NCBI RefSeq assembly: GCF_900101825.1
Contig: NZ_FNAG01000001.1
Coordinates: 992,001 to 1,056,000 of the forward strand
Direction: 5' to 3'
Length of the DNA: 64,000 nt
Origin: Aquimonas voraii
Lineage (GTDB): Bacteria > Pseudomonadota > Gammaproteobacteria > Xanthomonadales > Xanthomonadaceae
The position numbers and the translations under genes are program-made. Shown one piece after another: positions 47,901 through 57,383 of the stretch (position 1 is the first letter of the stretch; the number at the start of each line of letters is the position of its first letter). The notes below the pieces were generated by a model. That model did no database searches, was not told the DNA's origin, and saw only the letters and a list, made by a program, of their open reading frames with translations.

Positions 47901-49421
47901 CGCCTGCAGGAAGCCGGAGGCATCGTCTTCAACGATGCTTCGGGATGGAACTACGGCCGCTTCGGCGACCCCGGCGCGCCGGAATACAACTATCTGCGCG
48001 AGGTCGACTACTGCTCGGGCGCGGCGATCGCCATCCGCGCCGAGCTGTTCGCCGAGTTCGGCGGCTTCGACCGCCACTACGCACCGGCCTACTACGAAGA
48101 CACCGACCTCGCCATGAAGGTCTGGGCCCACGGCCTGCGCGTGCTCTACCAGCCGAAGTCGGCGGTGGTGCATTTCGAGGGCGTGAGCTCGGGCACCGAC
48201 ACCTCGACCGGGGTCAAGGCCTACCAGGTCGTCAACCAACAGAAATTCCTCGAACGCTGGGCCGAGCGGCTCAAAGCCCATCCGGCGCCGGGCACGCCGA
48301 TCGAGTTGGCGCGTCAGCACCGCGACAGCCGCCGCGTGCTGATCATCGATGCCACCACGCCGACGCCCGACCAGGATTCCGGCTCGCTGCGCATGGTCAA
48401 CCTGATGCGCGTGCTGCGCGCCGAGGGCGTGGCGGTGAGCTTCTTCGCCGACAACCGCGCCTTCGTCGAGCGCTACACCACCGATCTGCAGCAGCTTGGC
48501 GTCGAGGTGCTGTGGCACCCCTTCCTGGCCGACGTGCCGGGCTGGTTCGCCGAGCACGGGCGGCACTTCGACTTGATCGTGCTGAGCCGGCACTACATCG
48601 CCATCCAGTACGTCGACCTGGTGCGCCTGCACGCGCCACAGGCGCGGCTGGTGTTCGATACCGTCGACCTGCACTACCTGCGCGAGCAGCGCGAGGCCGA
48701 GCTGTCGGGGCGCGATGACCTGCGCCGCCAGGCCGCGCAGACCCGCGATAAAGAGCTGGATCTCATCCGGCGCAGCGACATCACGCTCGTGGTCAGCCCG
48801 GTCGAGCAGGCCCTGCTGGCCACGGAAGCCCCCGGCGCGCGCGTCGACATCCTCTCGAACGTCCACGAGGTGTTTGGCTGTCGCAAGCCCTTCGAGCAGC
48901 GCCACGACCTCGTGTTCATGGGCGGCTACCAGCACACCCCGAACGTCGATGCGGTGCTGTGGTTCGCCGATGAAGTGCTGCCGCTGATCCGCGCCGAGGC
49001 GCCGGAGATCACCTTCCATATCGTCGGCAGCAAGGCCCCCGAGTCCGTACGCGCGCTCGGCGAGCGCCCCGGCATCGTGTTCCAGGGCTTCGTCCCGGAC
49101 GTCGCGCCCTTCATGGACGACTGCCGGCTGGCGGTGGCGCCCCTGCGCTACGGCGCCGGCGTCAAGGGCAAGGTCAACATGAGCATGAGCTATGGCCAGC
49201 CGGTGGTGGCCACCCCGATTGCGATCGAGGGCATGCACGCCGAGCCCGGGGTGGATGTGCTGGTCGCCGAGAGCGCAGAAGACTTCGCCAGGCAGGTTCT
49301 ACGCGCTTATCGCGATCGCGAGCTCTGGCACACGCTGTCGGCGGGTGGCCTCGCCAATGTCGAGCGTCATTTCGGCTTCGAGAGCGCTCGCCGGGCCGTG
49401 CGCGGGCTGTTCGCAGGCTGA
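44958..49421 (+). CDS. Three-part glycosyltransferase (GT4-like, coiled coil, GT2, GT4)
   Basis: A 1487-residue multidomain glycosyltransferase. Part one (about 215-610) has GT4-like features: HALHGWGGGSERFVGDL, VLVPGRINGGKGEHLLAEL, PASVAETFSYTLSELRLLGL. A coiled coil (about 635-790, RARWARDQEKLAQERTAWAE) links to a GT2 domain (about 855-1100) with VSVVIPVYNHLDHSLTCLRS, the DxD-type NNDTAVQPGW and EDTDLAMKVWAHGL. Part three (about 1120-1487) is again GT4-like: VFMGGYQHTPNVDAVLWFAD, GVKGKVNMSMSYGQPVVATP. The first 210 residues match nothing I know. It starts at TTG 44958 with GGAA upstream. Such proteins build surface polysaccharide or glycan chains; the sugar cannot be inferred. Confidence 0.88.
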   Translation: MNSSLPSDGTHPALLCVYAKHLAPGQTRLEALPPLPCLAGLPADLQVLQASDAASALQAALLAQPGCPVLLLDLDAELPPYTALRLLRLPRSERVLSVLDAGALALQAGASGVVDADSLDRLCWLAAPAEPLPDTGFDPRCCRLPAARVGQFAALLAAEPWPALPADCEAELYARVCLPAADQGAHPTRFDPPVLAGLRARLQPLTSESLPKGYPGLDGRPVLLHALHGWGGGSERFVGDLIESDLHAHHLLLQAVSAPDSRLTGVALALRLRPGGSALREQPLAAPIAATALHSRECVDFLSAVCVDYGVGGVLVSSLIGLSLDLLRSGLPTAVVCHDYHPLWPSLHADFGAADFDGSEPALRACVAAQGADYPFGERRAEAWLALRAAYIEALLKARARLIAPTRAVLGNYLRLAPALSELPQQCIPHGIAPFAAPLPPPASRAGRARLRVLVPGRINGGKGEHLLAELIPRLPEQVELVLLGCGAAGMRFFGADRVHLLMDYQREDLPRLVAELNPDIALLPASVAETFSYTLSELRLLGLPVLATRLGSYLERIQHGRDGLLVEPDAGAIARALEFIARSPAALASLRARPVAVQSLADMAAAYAEALNIQIRSALAAANGVRPLVEISALGLAARLAEAKAHIDALSARSLHWEAQAAERARWARDQEKLAQERTAWAENQGLRITALERELESAGESVEASRLRLLQVLRAAGESSEQLGDRTSLSEAAEVAAGRLDALDHEVRRLGEWVQSLERQRDEFEAERNRILQSSSWKLTRPLRGARKLIERGLASLGFRRQRAGSLVSRGLRSLRTRGVSGTLQRIRAEVRPELPPTVLDIPTSLPFAPFALPCPETPRVSVVIPVYNHLDHSLTCLRSIAAHPSLIAAEIIVVDDCSADDTEATLPQIEGLRYQRNPQNLGFIGACNAGAEAARGEYLVFLNNDTAVQPGWLDALIETFETEARVGLVGAKLIYPDGRLQEAGGIVFNDASGWNYGRFGDPGAPEYNYLREVDYCSGAAIAIRAELFAEFGGFDRHYAPAYYEDTDLAMKVWAHGLRVLYQPKSAVVHFEGVSSGTDTSTGVKAYQVVNQQKFLERWAERLKAHPAPGTPIELARQHRDSRRVLIIDATTPTPDQDSGSLRMVNLMRVLRAEGVAVSFFADNRAFVERYTTDLQQLGVEVLWHPFLADVPGWFAEHGRHFDLIVLSRHYIAIQYVDLVRLHAPQARLVFDTVDLHYLREQREAELSGRDDLRRQAAQTRDKELDLIRRSDITLVVSPVEQALLATEAPGARVDILSNVHEVFGCRKPFEQRHDLVFMGGYQHTPNVDAVLWFADEVLPLIRAEAPEITFHIVGSKAPESVRALGERPGIVFQGFVPDVAPFMDDCRLAVAPLRYGAGVKGKVNMSMSYGQPVVATPIAIEGMHAEPGVDVLVAESAEDFARQVLRAYRDRELWHTLSAGGLANVERHFGFESARRAVRGLFAG

Positions 49422-49536
49422 GCGCCCAGAGCCAACACCGCCGGATCTCCCCGCACCAGTGAAGCTCGCGGCGAGAGTCGAGCGACCCATGCCCCCGCTC
49501 CGGCGGCTGAAATCGAGAAGCGGCGCGCGTCGTGAG

Positions 49537-52500
49537 TCAGCGCTCGACCGGGGAGTCGCGCTCGGCAGCCGTGGCCTGCGGGCGCTCGGGGCCGCGATCG
49601 ATCACCTCGATCTTGGGCGCATCCCAGCTGCCTTCGACGCTGTAGAGCGTGCGGTTCATCTGCTTCATCGGCGCTTGCAGAACGGCCTGCGCGACGGCGC
49701 CCACCGCCGCGCCGGCCGGCCCCGCGGTGATGGCCCCCAACGCCGGCAACACACTGCCGGTGCGCGGCAGAACTTCCACCTGCAGGGCGTAGTCGCGGGT
49801 GGCGAGGCCGGTGCGCCCGCGCAGCTTGATCTCGGCGGCCGGACCGTCTATCCGCAGGTCGTCGGTCACGGCATTACCGCCGAGCAGCTGGAAGCTGCCC
49901 TCGATGCTGTTGAAGGCCAGCCCGGAGCGGAAGAAGTCACTGAAATCCAGGGCCAGACGACGCGGGATCTCGGCGAGGCTGAGCAGGCCGATGAAGCGCC
50001 CGGCCCCCGGCTCCAGTTCGGGCACGCGGCCCTTGCCCACGGTCAGGCGCAGCTGGCCATCAGCCACCGAGAAGGCGAAGTTGGCCGGGCCGCCCTGCCA
50101 GCGCAGGTCCATGTCGGCGCGGGTCTTCCCGCCCTGCACCAGCGGCGTGATGCCCAGCGCGGCCAGCATGCGGCCGAGGTCATCGCCGCTGAAGCCGAGG
50201 GTGAAGCGGCTTTCGCTGCCCTGCAGGGTCCGGCTCCAGTCGCCGCGGATGTCGATGGCCAGATCGGGCGAGCGCGTCTGCAGGCGCTCGACCAGCTGGC
50301 CGTCCGGGCCACGGCGAGTCAGCAGCTCCAGTCGGCCCAGCTTCATCTTGCCGAAGCTGGCATCCTCGACCAGCAGGTCAAGGGGCGGCAGCGCGGTGGG
50401 ATCGGGCTCCTGCACCTGCCGCGGCGGTGCGTTCGGATCCTCGTCCGGGCCCGGCGGCCAGGACAGGCGCTCGAAACGCCCCAGCACCGGCAGCGTCGCG
50501 TCCACGGGCCATTCGATGCGTCCCTGCGCGGACGCACCATCGAGCAGGATCTCGCGGACGCCATCCTCGCGCAGGCGGTAGCGCAGGCGCTGGTCGACCA
50601 AGCTCCGCTCGCCCACGCGCAGCTGTCCGGCGACGAGATCGATGCTGTCGAGCGCGACGCCCTGTCCACCGCCGGCACCGGCGACGGCGATCCAGGCCGG
50701 CGCATCCAGCACCGAGGCGCTGCCGCGCACGGCCAGCCCGTGCTCCGGCAGGTCGAACGGCGGCTCGCCGCCAAATGCGGCAAGGCCGCGGAACTCGGCA
50801 GCGCTGGCGCCCGGTCGGCCCAGCAGCCGCAACAGCTGGCCCAAGCGCAGATCGATTGAACCGCCTGCCAGCGGCATGTCGATGCGCAGGTCCAGCGGCA
50901 GGGCGTCATTGGCGGTCTTGCGCAGCGGCGCTGGCAGGCGCAGTTCCGTGCCGGCGAGGTCGGAGCGCACGCGCAGCTGCGGGCCGGGAGCGTCAGTGCG
51001 GGGGGCGGCGGCAACGGCATCTGCAGCGGTGGACTCGGTCACGCCCGGCGACGGCACGTGGAAATCGAGCGACCAGGTCGAGAGCCCGGCGAGATAGGGT
51101 TCGAGCCAGTGCAGCTCCGGGCGCAGCGCCAGCAGCGAGTCCGGGCTGAAGCTGCCGCTCAGGCTGGCCTCGAACACGTGGGCAGGTTCAGCACAGAAGC
51201 GCCCGGCGGCCAGGCTCAGGCTGGCCGGCTGGCCGTCAAAGCGGACGCCGAGCGCATCCGCACTGAAGCCTTCGCGGGTGAAGCGAAGCCGTCCCGAGGC
51301 CTCGCCGAAGCGCAGGCCCCATTGGGTGTCGACCAGGTCGGCCTGGGCGAGGTCGACCTGGCCTTCCAGCGCCAGCTCTCCAAGCTCGCGGCGCAGCGGT
51401 GCCTCGATGCGCACCCGCGCCTCGCCGCGACCACCGACGCTCAAGCCGCGCATGTGCGGGCCGAAGCGCTGCCACAGGGGCGTTTCGCGCAGCAGGGCCA
51501 GCAGCCGTCCGCCTTCGGCGCCGCCCTCCAGATCGAGACGCAGCACGGGGGCGCCGAAGTCGGCGATGCCGCCAGCGGCGCGCCGCACCGGCACGCCCAG
51601 CACGCGCGCGGACACTTCACCGTCGAGGCTGGTGTTGAGGAAGCGCGCCCAGCCCTCCAGGCGGGTACCGATCGGCCAGTCGGGCAAATAGTCCATGACG
51701 ACCTCGCGCACCTCAGCGCGGGCATCGAACACGCCCTCGAAATTGCGGAAGGGCCAGTCGTCGAGATCGCCGCGGATCAGGGCCACGCCGGACACCAGTT
51801 CGCCCTCGACCAGCGCCCGCTGCAGCCACTCGACGGTCTTTGGCGGCATCCGGTTGCGCACCCAGAAGCGGCGGGCCGCGCTGATCGGGCCGGGATCGAC
51901 GACCGCGCGCAGGTCCAGGCTGGGCCTGCGGCCCGTGCCGTCCAGCCAGGCCATGCCCTCGATCGTGGCGCCGAAGTCGGGGCCGGTGATGCGCAGCGGA
52001 CTGAGCTCGATGTAAGGCACCTCGTCCTCGCGCCAGACGCTGATCTGGCCCGACAGTGCGGCCGGCACCGGGCCGCGCAGGCTCTCCGGCGCATCGAGGA
52101 TGAAGGCCGGCGCATCCAGCTCGACGGACAGCAGGCCGCCCTCGCCCTGCACCCGGCCGCTCAAGCCGGAAAAGCCCGGCCGCGCACCGACCGCCGACAG
52201 GCCCAGATCGGACAGCCGTGCCGACAGCGCGACCTGGCCGGCGCCGTCCACGCCCAGCTCCAGCGCCTCCAGCCGGCCGCGCGGATGTGCCGCATGCAGC
52301 CAGGCGAGCAGCTCGGGGTCGATCGGCATGAGCGCCGGCAGCAGTTCGGCGAATGCCGCGAACTCCAGCGCATCGAGGCGCAGGGCGAGGCGATCGTCCT
52401 GCCAGCGCAGGTCGAGCCCGCTCAGCGAGCGCGCGTCGTCCGAACTCAGCTCGAAGCGCGGCAGGCTGAGCCGCCAGCCCTCGCCCTCGCGTTTGAGCCA

Positions 52501-53397
52501 CAGCTGCAGGGCGAGCGACTTTAGTTCGGCGGCGGGTGCCTCCGGGCCGGCCGAGGCCGCGCGCATCCGCAATTCGCTGAGCTGGGCGACGCTGTCGACC
52601 TCGACCAGCCGGCCCGCCTCGACGCGCAGCCAGAGATCGATGTCCGAGTGCCCGGATTCGAGTCCCAGGCCCGCGAGGCGGCTGCCCTGCAGCCACGCCG
52701 GCAGGTCGAGGCCACGAGCACCAAGGTGCAACTCTCCGTCCTGCAGCCGAGTGTCCAGCTGGCCGGTCAGGCGCAAGGGCGCGCTGTCCTCGGCGTGCAC
52801 GCGCAGGGCGAAGCGAAAGCTGCCGCCCGCCGTTCGCAAGCGCGCGTCGATGCGGTCCAGCTCGACATCGAAGTCGGCGTAGCGGTCTTCGAGCACCAGC
52901 GCGCCATCGAAAAGTTCGATCTCGCCGACACGCTCCAGCTGGGCGAGGGCCTGCTCGATGTCGATACCGGCACCGCCCGCGAAACCGCGCGCCTGCCATT
53001 GCCCTTCCAGGGTGCGCGCCAGTTCGAGGCGCAGGCCTTCGACGCGGAGGCTCAGCAGAGGCAGGCCCGGCAGAATCCCGGTGTAGACATTGACCCGCAC
53101 CCGCGCACTGCCGATGTCGAGCCCGGAGCCCGGGCTGCCGTCACCACCGATGCGCAGATCGCGCAGGTCCAGCAGCGGGCCGCGCCGGCTCCAGCGTGCG
53201 CTGACGCCGCTGATGCTCACCGGCTGACCGATGCGCGCCTCAAGCCATTGCGCGACCTCCGCCGGATGGCGCTCCAGCACGGGCAGCAGCTGATGCGCGA
53301 GCGCCACCAGCACCGCCATACAGATGAGCAGCAGGGCCGCCGACAGCCCCAGCCACCGACGCAATCGCCGCCCAAGGCGGCGCAGCGGCTGGGTCAC
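49537..53397 (-). CDS. yhdP: YhdP family AsmA-like protein
   Basis: A 1286-residue protein with one N-terminal membrane helix (WLGLSAALLLICMAVLVALA) followed by a very long, beta-rich periplasmic part with repeated hydrophobic strands (GLRLELARTLEGQWQARGFA, LAALDLR-type segments) and a C-terminal AsmA-like region (IDGPAAEIKLRGRTGLATRD). Length and layout match YhdP, which is thought to bridge the two membranes and carry phospholipid to the outer membrane. It starts at GTG 53397, overlapping the rng stop (GTGA), the rng-yhdP order known from E. coli. Confidence 0.94.
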   Translation of the reverse strand: MTQPLRRLGRRLRRWLGLSAALLLICMAVLVALAHQLLPVLERHPAEVAQWLEARIGQPVSISGVSARWSRRGPLLDLRDLRIGGDGSPGSGLDIGSARVRVNVYTGILPGLPLLSLRVEGLRLELARTLEGQWQARGFAGGAGIDIEQALAQLERVGEIELFDGALVLEDRYADFDVELDRIDARLRTAGGSFRFALRVHAEDSAPLRLTGQLDTRLQDGELHLGARGLDLPAWLQGSRLAGLGLESGHSDIDLWLRVEAGRLVEVDSVAQLSELRMRAASAGPEAPAAELKSLALQLWLKREGEGWRLSLPRFELSSDDARSLSGLDLRWQDDRLALRLDALEFAAFAELLPALMPIDPELLAWLHAAHPRGRLEALELGVDGAGQVALSARLSDLGLSAVGARPGFSGLSGRVQGEGGLLSVELDAPAFILDAPESLRGPVPAALSGQISVWREDEVPYIELSPLRITGPDFGATIEGMAWLDGTGRRPSLDLRAVVDPGPISAARRFWVRNRMPPKTVEWLQRALVEGELVSGVALIRGDLDDWPFRNFEGVFDARAEVREVVMDYLPDWPIGTRLEGWARFLNTSLDGEVSARVLGVPVRRAAGGIADFGAPVLRLDLEGGAEGGRLLALLRETPLWQRFGPHMRGLSVGGRGEARVRIEAPLRRELGELALEGQVDLAQADLVDTQWGLRFGEASGRLRFTREGFSADALGVRFDGQPASLSLAAGRFCAEPAHVFEASLSGSFSPDSLLALRPELHWLEPYLAGLSTWSLDFHVPSPGVTESTAADAVAAAPRTDAPGPQLRVRSDLAGTELRLPAPLRKTANDALPLDLRIDMPLAGGSIDLRLGQLLRLLGRPGASAAEFRGLAAFGGEPPFDLPEHGLAVRGSASVLDAPAWIAVAGAGGGQGVALDSIDLVAGQLRVGERSLVDQRLRYRLREDGVREILLDGASAQGRIEWPVDATLPVLGRFERLSWPPGPDEDPNAPPRQVQEPDPTALPPLDLLVEDASFGKMKLGRLELLTRRGPDGQLVERLQTRSPDLAIDIRGDWSRTLQGSESRFTLGFSGDDLGRMLAALGITPLVQGGKTRADMDLRWQGGPANFAFSVADGQLRLTVGKGRVPELEPGAGRFIGLLSLAEIPRRLALDFSDFFRSGLAFNSIEGSFQLLGGNAVTDDLRIDGPAAEIKLRGRTGLATRDYALQVEVLPRTGSVLPALGAITAGPAGAAVGAVAQAVLQAPMKQMNRTLYSVEGSWDAPKIEVIDRGPERPQATAAERDSPVER

Positions 53398-54881
53398 AGC
53401 AGGACCACGTCGTACTGCTCCTGCGCGTAGTTCTCATCCGGCTGGAAGCGGATGGTCTTGCCGATGAACTCCTCGAGTTCGGCCACCGCGCTCGACTCCT
53501 CGTCGAGGATGCGCGCCACCACCTTGGGCGAGGCCAGCACCAGCAGCTTCTGCGCGTCGAACTGGCGCACCGCGCGGGTGATCTCGCGGAAGATCTCATA
53601 GGTGACCGTCTCGGCGGTCTTGACCGTGCCGCGCCCGCCGCAGGCATTGCAGGGCTCGCAGAGCTGTCGCTCCAGGCTGTCGATGGTGCGTTTGCGGGTC
53701 ATCTCGACCAGGCCCAGCGGCGAGAACTCGTAGACCGTGGTCTTGGCGTGGTCGCGGGTCAGCGACTTCTCGAGCTGGCGCAGCACCTGACGGCGGTGCT
53801 CGGCGTCGGTCATGTCGATGAAATCGATGATGATGATGCCGCCGAGGTTGCGCAGGCGCAGCTGCCGCGCCACCGCCTGCGCCGCCTCGAGGTTGGTCCG
53901 GTAGACGGTCTCCTCAAGGTTGCGGCTGCCGAGGAAGGCGCCGGTGTTGACGTCGACCGTGGTCATCGCTTCGGTCTGGTCGATCACGAGATAGCCGCCG
54001 GACTTCAACGGCACCTCCTTCTGCATGGCGCGCTGGATCTCGTCCTCGACGCCATAGAGGTCGAAGATCGGCCGCTCGCCGGGGTAATGCTCGATGCGCG
54101 GCGCCAGCTCGGGCATGAACTGGCTGGCAAAGCGCAGGGTGCGCTCGAAGGTCTCTCGTGAATCGACACGCACCTTCTCGACCTCGTCGTGCAGCAGGTC
54201 ACGCAGCGCGCGCAGCGGCAGGGAAAGGTCCTCGTAGATGCAGCTGCCGACCTTGCTCTGCTGCGAGCCCGCCTGGATCGCATCCCAGAGCTTGCCGAGA
54301 TAGGCGAGGTCGTCGGCCAGGGCTTCGGCCGGCTGGCCATCGGCATTGGTGCGGACGATGTAGCCCAGGCTGGCCCCCTGCGAGAGCTCGGCGATCGCCG
54401 CCTTCAGCCGCGCCCGCTCGGTCTCGTCCTCGATGCGCGCCGATACGCCCAGAACACGGCTGTAGGGAAGCAGCACCAGATAGCGCGAGGGAATGCTGAG
54501 CTGGGTGGTCAGACGCGCGCCCTTGCTGCCGATAGGATCCTTCACCACCTGCACGACCACTTCTTGGCCTTCGCGCACAAGCTCCGAGATCGGCGGCGTG
54601 GGCGCCGGCGCCGGCGGCTCCTCGCCGTCGGGCGGCAGCGGCAGCGCCGTGGGCAGGCGCAGGATGTCCGAGGCGTGCAGGAAGGCTGCCCGCTGCAGGC
54701 CGATCTCGACGAAGGCGGCCTGCATGCCCGGCATCACCCGGATCACCTTGCCCTTGTAGATGTTGCCGACGTAGCCGCGGCGCGAGGCCCGCTCGATGTG
54801 GACCTCCTGCAGCATGCCGTTTTCCACAACCGCCACCCGCGTCTCGCGGGGGGTGACATTGATCAGGATCTCTTCGGACAA
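53394..54881 (-). CDS. rng: Ribonuclease G
   Basis: Endoribonuclease of the RNase E/G family, 495 residues, that matures 16S rRNA 5' ends and decays mRNAs. It shows the S1 domain (RGYVGNIYKGKVIRVMPGMQ), the catalytic acid in TMTTVDVNTGAFLG, LGGIIIIDFIDM, and the zinc-link cysteines CEPCNACGG. The start is taken as TTG 54881 (SEEILINVTPRETRVAVVEN), the family N-terminus; the open frame to 54959 adds unconserved residues. Followed by yhdP. Confidence 0.95.
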   Translation of the reverse strand: MSEEILINVTPRETRVAVVENGMLQEVHIERASRRGYVGNIYKGKVIRVMPGMQAAFVEIGLQRAAFLHASDILRLPTALPLPPDGEEPPAPAPTPPISELVREGQEVVVQVVKDPIGSKGARLTTQLSIPSRYLVLLPYSRVLGVSARIEDETERARLKAAIAELSQGASLGYIVRTNADGQPAEALADDLAYLGKLWDAIQAGSQQSKVGSCIYEDLSLPLRALRDLLHDEVEKVRVDSRETFERTLRFASQFMPELAPRIEHYPGERPIFDLYGVEDEIQRAMQKEVPLKSGGYLVIDQTEAMTTVDVNTGAFLGSRNLEETVYRTNLEAAQAVARQLRLRNLGGIIIIDFIDMTDAEHRRQVLRQLEKSLTRDHAKTTVYEFSPLGLVEMTRKRTIDSLERQLCEPCNACGGRGTVKTAETVTYEIFREITRAVRQFDAQKLLVLASPKVVARILDEESSAVAELEEFIGKTIRFQPDENYAQEQYDVVLL

Positions 54882-55065
54882 GGGAGGGCCGCGGACAGAA
54901 GTCGGAATCCCGGCACTTATAGCCGACGCGGACTGAACCGGCCAGAGCAGCCTGTGCACCGCATCGCGCTTTCAAACGCGGCGGCGAGATCTGCCCCCCC
55001 CGGCCGCCCGGGCGACGCACAGGTGCCAGTCCCGCCTGCCGTCGGCTCGGCCGGCGCAGCCGCGA

Positions 55066-56241
55066 TCAAGCCTCCGGGACGGCCGCGCCGGCACTCTCCG
55101 CAGTCTCCCGCTTCGGAACGATCACCGCGAAGCGCGCGGTGCGCATTTCCGGCCGCAATTCCGCGAGCCTCCGCGCGAAACCCTGGCGTATCTCATAGCC
55201 GGCCGGCGCGAGCAGCTGGCCGCCCTCGGTGTACAGCGGCTTGGCCAGCACCATGCCGGCCTCCAGCGCCGCCAGTCCCACCTCGCGCAGCTCACCGCCC
55301 TGATCACCGCTGCCGACCAGGGCCGCCAGCGCTTCGGTGAGCGTCGGATCGAGGCTCGGTCGCAGCTTGGCCACCGCGGCATCCGCCGGGAAGCCGTTGG
55401 CCTCCAGCCGCACGAAGCTGCGCGCCGTGCGCAGGATGGCCGACCACTGCCGGATCGCCTCGCGCTGGTCCGGCTGCCATTCGAGGTTGCCGCCAGACAG
55501 CGGCTCGGCAAGACGGATCACGTCACGCACCGGGCCCAGCCTCGGGACCTGCTGCAGGCTCTCCAGGGCGTGGCTGAAGCCTTGCGCGACCAGCTGCCGC
55601 TGCCGTGGATCGGGGTCCTCGCCCTGCAGCAGGCGTTTCTGGATGTCTTCCGGCAGGCTGACCAGGCCGAGGTGCAGCAGCATGGCCGCGATCTCCAGCA
55701 CCCAGTCGCTGCGCCCATTGAGCCGCACGGCGAGCGCGGCGCACAGGCTGCGCACGCGCTGGGCCTGCCCGAACACCGCCGGGCTCGCCATCGCCAGGGC
55801 ATCGGTCATGGCGTCTATCGCCCCCTTCAGCGTGTGCTCCAGCAACTCGCGCTCGGCGCGGACCAGCTCGTGCTGGCGCAGCCCATCGCGCACCGAGGCG
55901 TGAAGCACCTCACGCTCGCAGGGTTTGGTAAGGAAGCGGAAGATGCGGCCGTGGTTCACGGCCGCGATCGCGTCGGAGATGTCGGTGTAGCCGGTCAGCA
56001 GAATGCGGGTGGCGTCCGGATGGGCCTGGTGGAAGTCCTGGAGGACCCGCGCGCCATCGCGCACCGGCATGCGCATGTCGCAGATCACAAGGGCGAGCCG
56101 TGGCAGGCGGGACGCGATATCGAGCGCCTCCGCTCCGGATTCGGCGGTATGCACTTCGCCCGCGCCATGCAGGCTGAGTTCCAGACCCTCGAGCACGGCG
56201 GGTTCGTCGTCGATGCAGAGAATCTGTGGTCTCAAAGCCAT
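55066..56241 (-). CDS. Response regulator with degenerate HD output domain
   Basis: A 391-residue protein: receiver domain (1-125) with acidic pocket ILCIDDEP, phospho-acceptor D55 in VICDMRMPVRDG, T-loop LLTGYTD and LTKPCE, then a second domain (about 140-360) resembling HD-GYP or HD-related hydrolases. The key metal site reads AAMLLHLGLVSLPEDI where an active enzyme has HD (H-D-I-G); here the Asp is replaced by Leu. The GYP segment is also absent. It is probably catalytically dead and acts as a scaffold or effector. It starts 8 bases after the HDOD response regulator in an operon with a histidine kinase. Confidence 0.85.
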   Translation of the reverse strand: MALRPQILCIDDEPAVLEGLELSLHGAGEVHTAESGAEALDIASRLPRLALVICDMRMPVRDGARVLQDFHQAHPDATRILLTGYTDISDAIAAVNHGRIFRFLTKPCEREVLHASVRDGLRQHELVRAERELLEHTLKGAIDAMTDALAMASPAVFGQAQRVRSLCAALAVRLNGRSDWVLEIAAMLLHLGLVSLPEDIQKRLLQGEDPDPRQRQLVAQGFSHALESLQQVPRLGPVRDVIRLAEPLSGGNLEWQPDQREAIRQWSAILRTARSFVRLEANGFPADAAVAKLRPSLDPTLTEALAALVGSGDQGGELREVGLAALEAGMVLAKPLYTEGGQLLAPAGYEIRQGFARRLAELRPEMRTARFAVIVPKRETAESAGAAVPEA

Positions 56242-56249
56242 GACTCCCC

Positions 56250-57383
56250 TCAGGTCTGCCAGTCGGCAGCAGCGCGTTCAGCCGCATCCAATCGCGCCTC
56301 ATCGATCCGCCCCGTGGCGAGCAGGTCGCCGTCGAACCCCGGTTGCCCGGACCATGCCACCCGCTCTGCCGTGGCCAGCCGGCGCGTGAGCACGAGCGCG
56401 AGGTGCAGGGTCACCGCCGGGTGGTCGCCGTCGCAGCCGAGCAGGGACGGCCGATCAGCAAAGGCCACCGTCTGCACGAGACCGAAGGGCAACCCCCAGA
56501 GCGACAGCAGGTAGCCCGCGAGTTCGCCATCGGCGACGTCGGCATGGCCCAGCTCGGGAAGGGAAAGCCGCTGCAGTCGTCCCACGCCGTAGAGGACGGC
56601 GGCGGTGAACAGCCGTCGCCGGTCCTGCGACGGCAGGGCGATGGCCGAGGCGATATAGGCGCAGCGCAGGGTTTCCCGCTGGCACTCGGCGACGCGGGCG
56701 TGCAGCGCGCTGCCGCGCTCGATGCGCGAGTACAGCTCCTCGCTCAGCACCAGTCCGCGGATCAGCTCGAAGCCGAGGCGGGTGATGGCGGTGCGCAGGT
56801 CGGTGACCTCGCCGGCGCCCCGGAAGAAGGGCGAGTTGGCCACATGCAGGATGCGCGACACGATGGCCGGGTCCTCTTCCAGGATGTCGGCCACGTCCTG
56901 CGCGAAGGTGCCTTCGTCCAACAGCGCGATTTCAAGCCGGGCGCTGATCTCAGGCAGGCTCGGCAGCACCATCAGGTCGTGCACGGCGCTGACCACTTCC
57001 TCGCTGTGCAGGCGCCCCTGCAGCTGCAGGGTTTCGACCATCAGGCGCTGCAGGGCAACGAGGTCGCAGGGTTTGGCCAGCACCTGGTGGGCGACCGCGG
57101 CGGCGCGCAGGAAGCCCCGCGCGCCTGTTTCGCCGGACAGGATGATGCGAACCGTGGTGGGAAAACGCAGCTTGACCACTTCCAGCAGTTCCGCGCCGTC
57201 CATTCCGGGCATGCGCATGTCGGACACCACCACGTCTGCGGGCTTCTGGTTCAGCAGTCTCAGGGCTTCGACGCCGGATTCGGCGAAACGGCAGCGCCAA
57301 TCCGAGCGAATGGCATAGAGCCGGTTCTCGATGCCTTCCAGCACGTCCGGCTCGTCGTCGACGAACAGCACTTCGATGGCCAT
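56250..57383 (-). CDS. Response regulator with HDOD output domain
   Basis: A 377-residue protein: receiver (1-120) with VLFVDDEPDVLEG, D55 in VVVSDMRMPGMDG, LSGET and LAKPCD; then an HDOD domain (about 130-340: VLPSLPEISARLEIALLDEG, DVADILEEDPAIVSRILHVA, AITRLGFELIRGLVLSEELY). HDOD proteins bind signalling components or regulate motility and nucleotides without hydrolysis. Its ATG overlaps the kinase stop by one base (TGATG). It forms a signalling operon with the kinase upstream and the other response regulator downstream. Confidence 0.9.
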   Translation of the reverse strand: MAIEVLFVDDEPDVLEGIENRLYAIRSDWRCRFAESGVEALRLLNQKPADVVVSDMRMPGMDGAELLEVVKLRFPTTVRIILSGETGARGFLRAAAVAHQVLAKPCDLVALQRLMVETLQLQGRLHSEEVVSAVHDLMVLPSLPEISARLEIALLDEGTFAQDVADILEEDPAIVSRILHVANSPFFRGAGEVTDLRTAITRLGFELIRGLVLSEELYSRIERGSALHARVAECQRETLRCAYIASAIALPSQDRRRLFTAAVLYGVGRLQRLSLPELGHADVADGELAGYLLSLWGLPFGLVQTVAFADRPSLLGCDGDHPAVTLHLALVLTRRLATAERVAWSGQPGFDGDLLATGRIDEARLDAAERAAADWQT

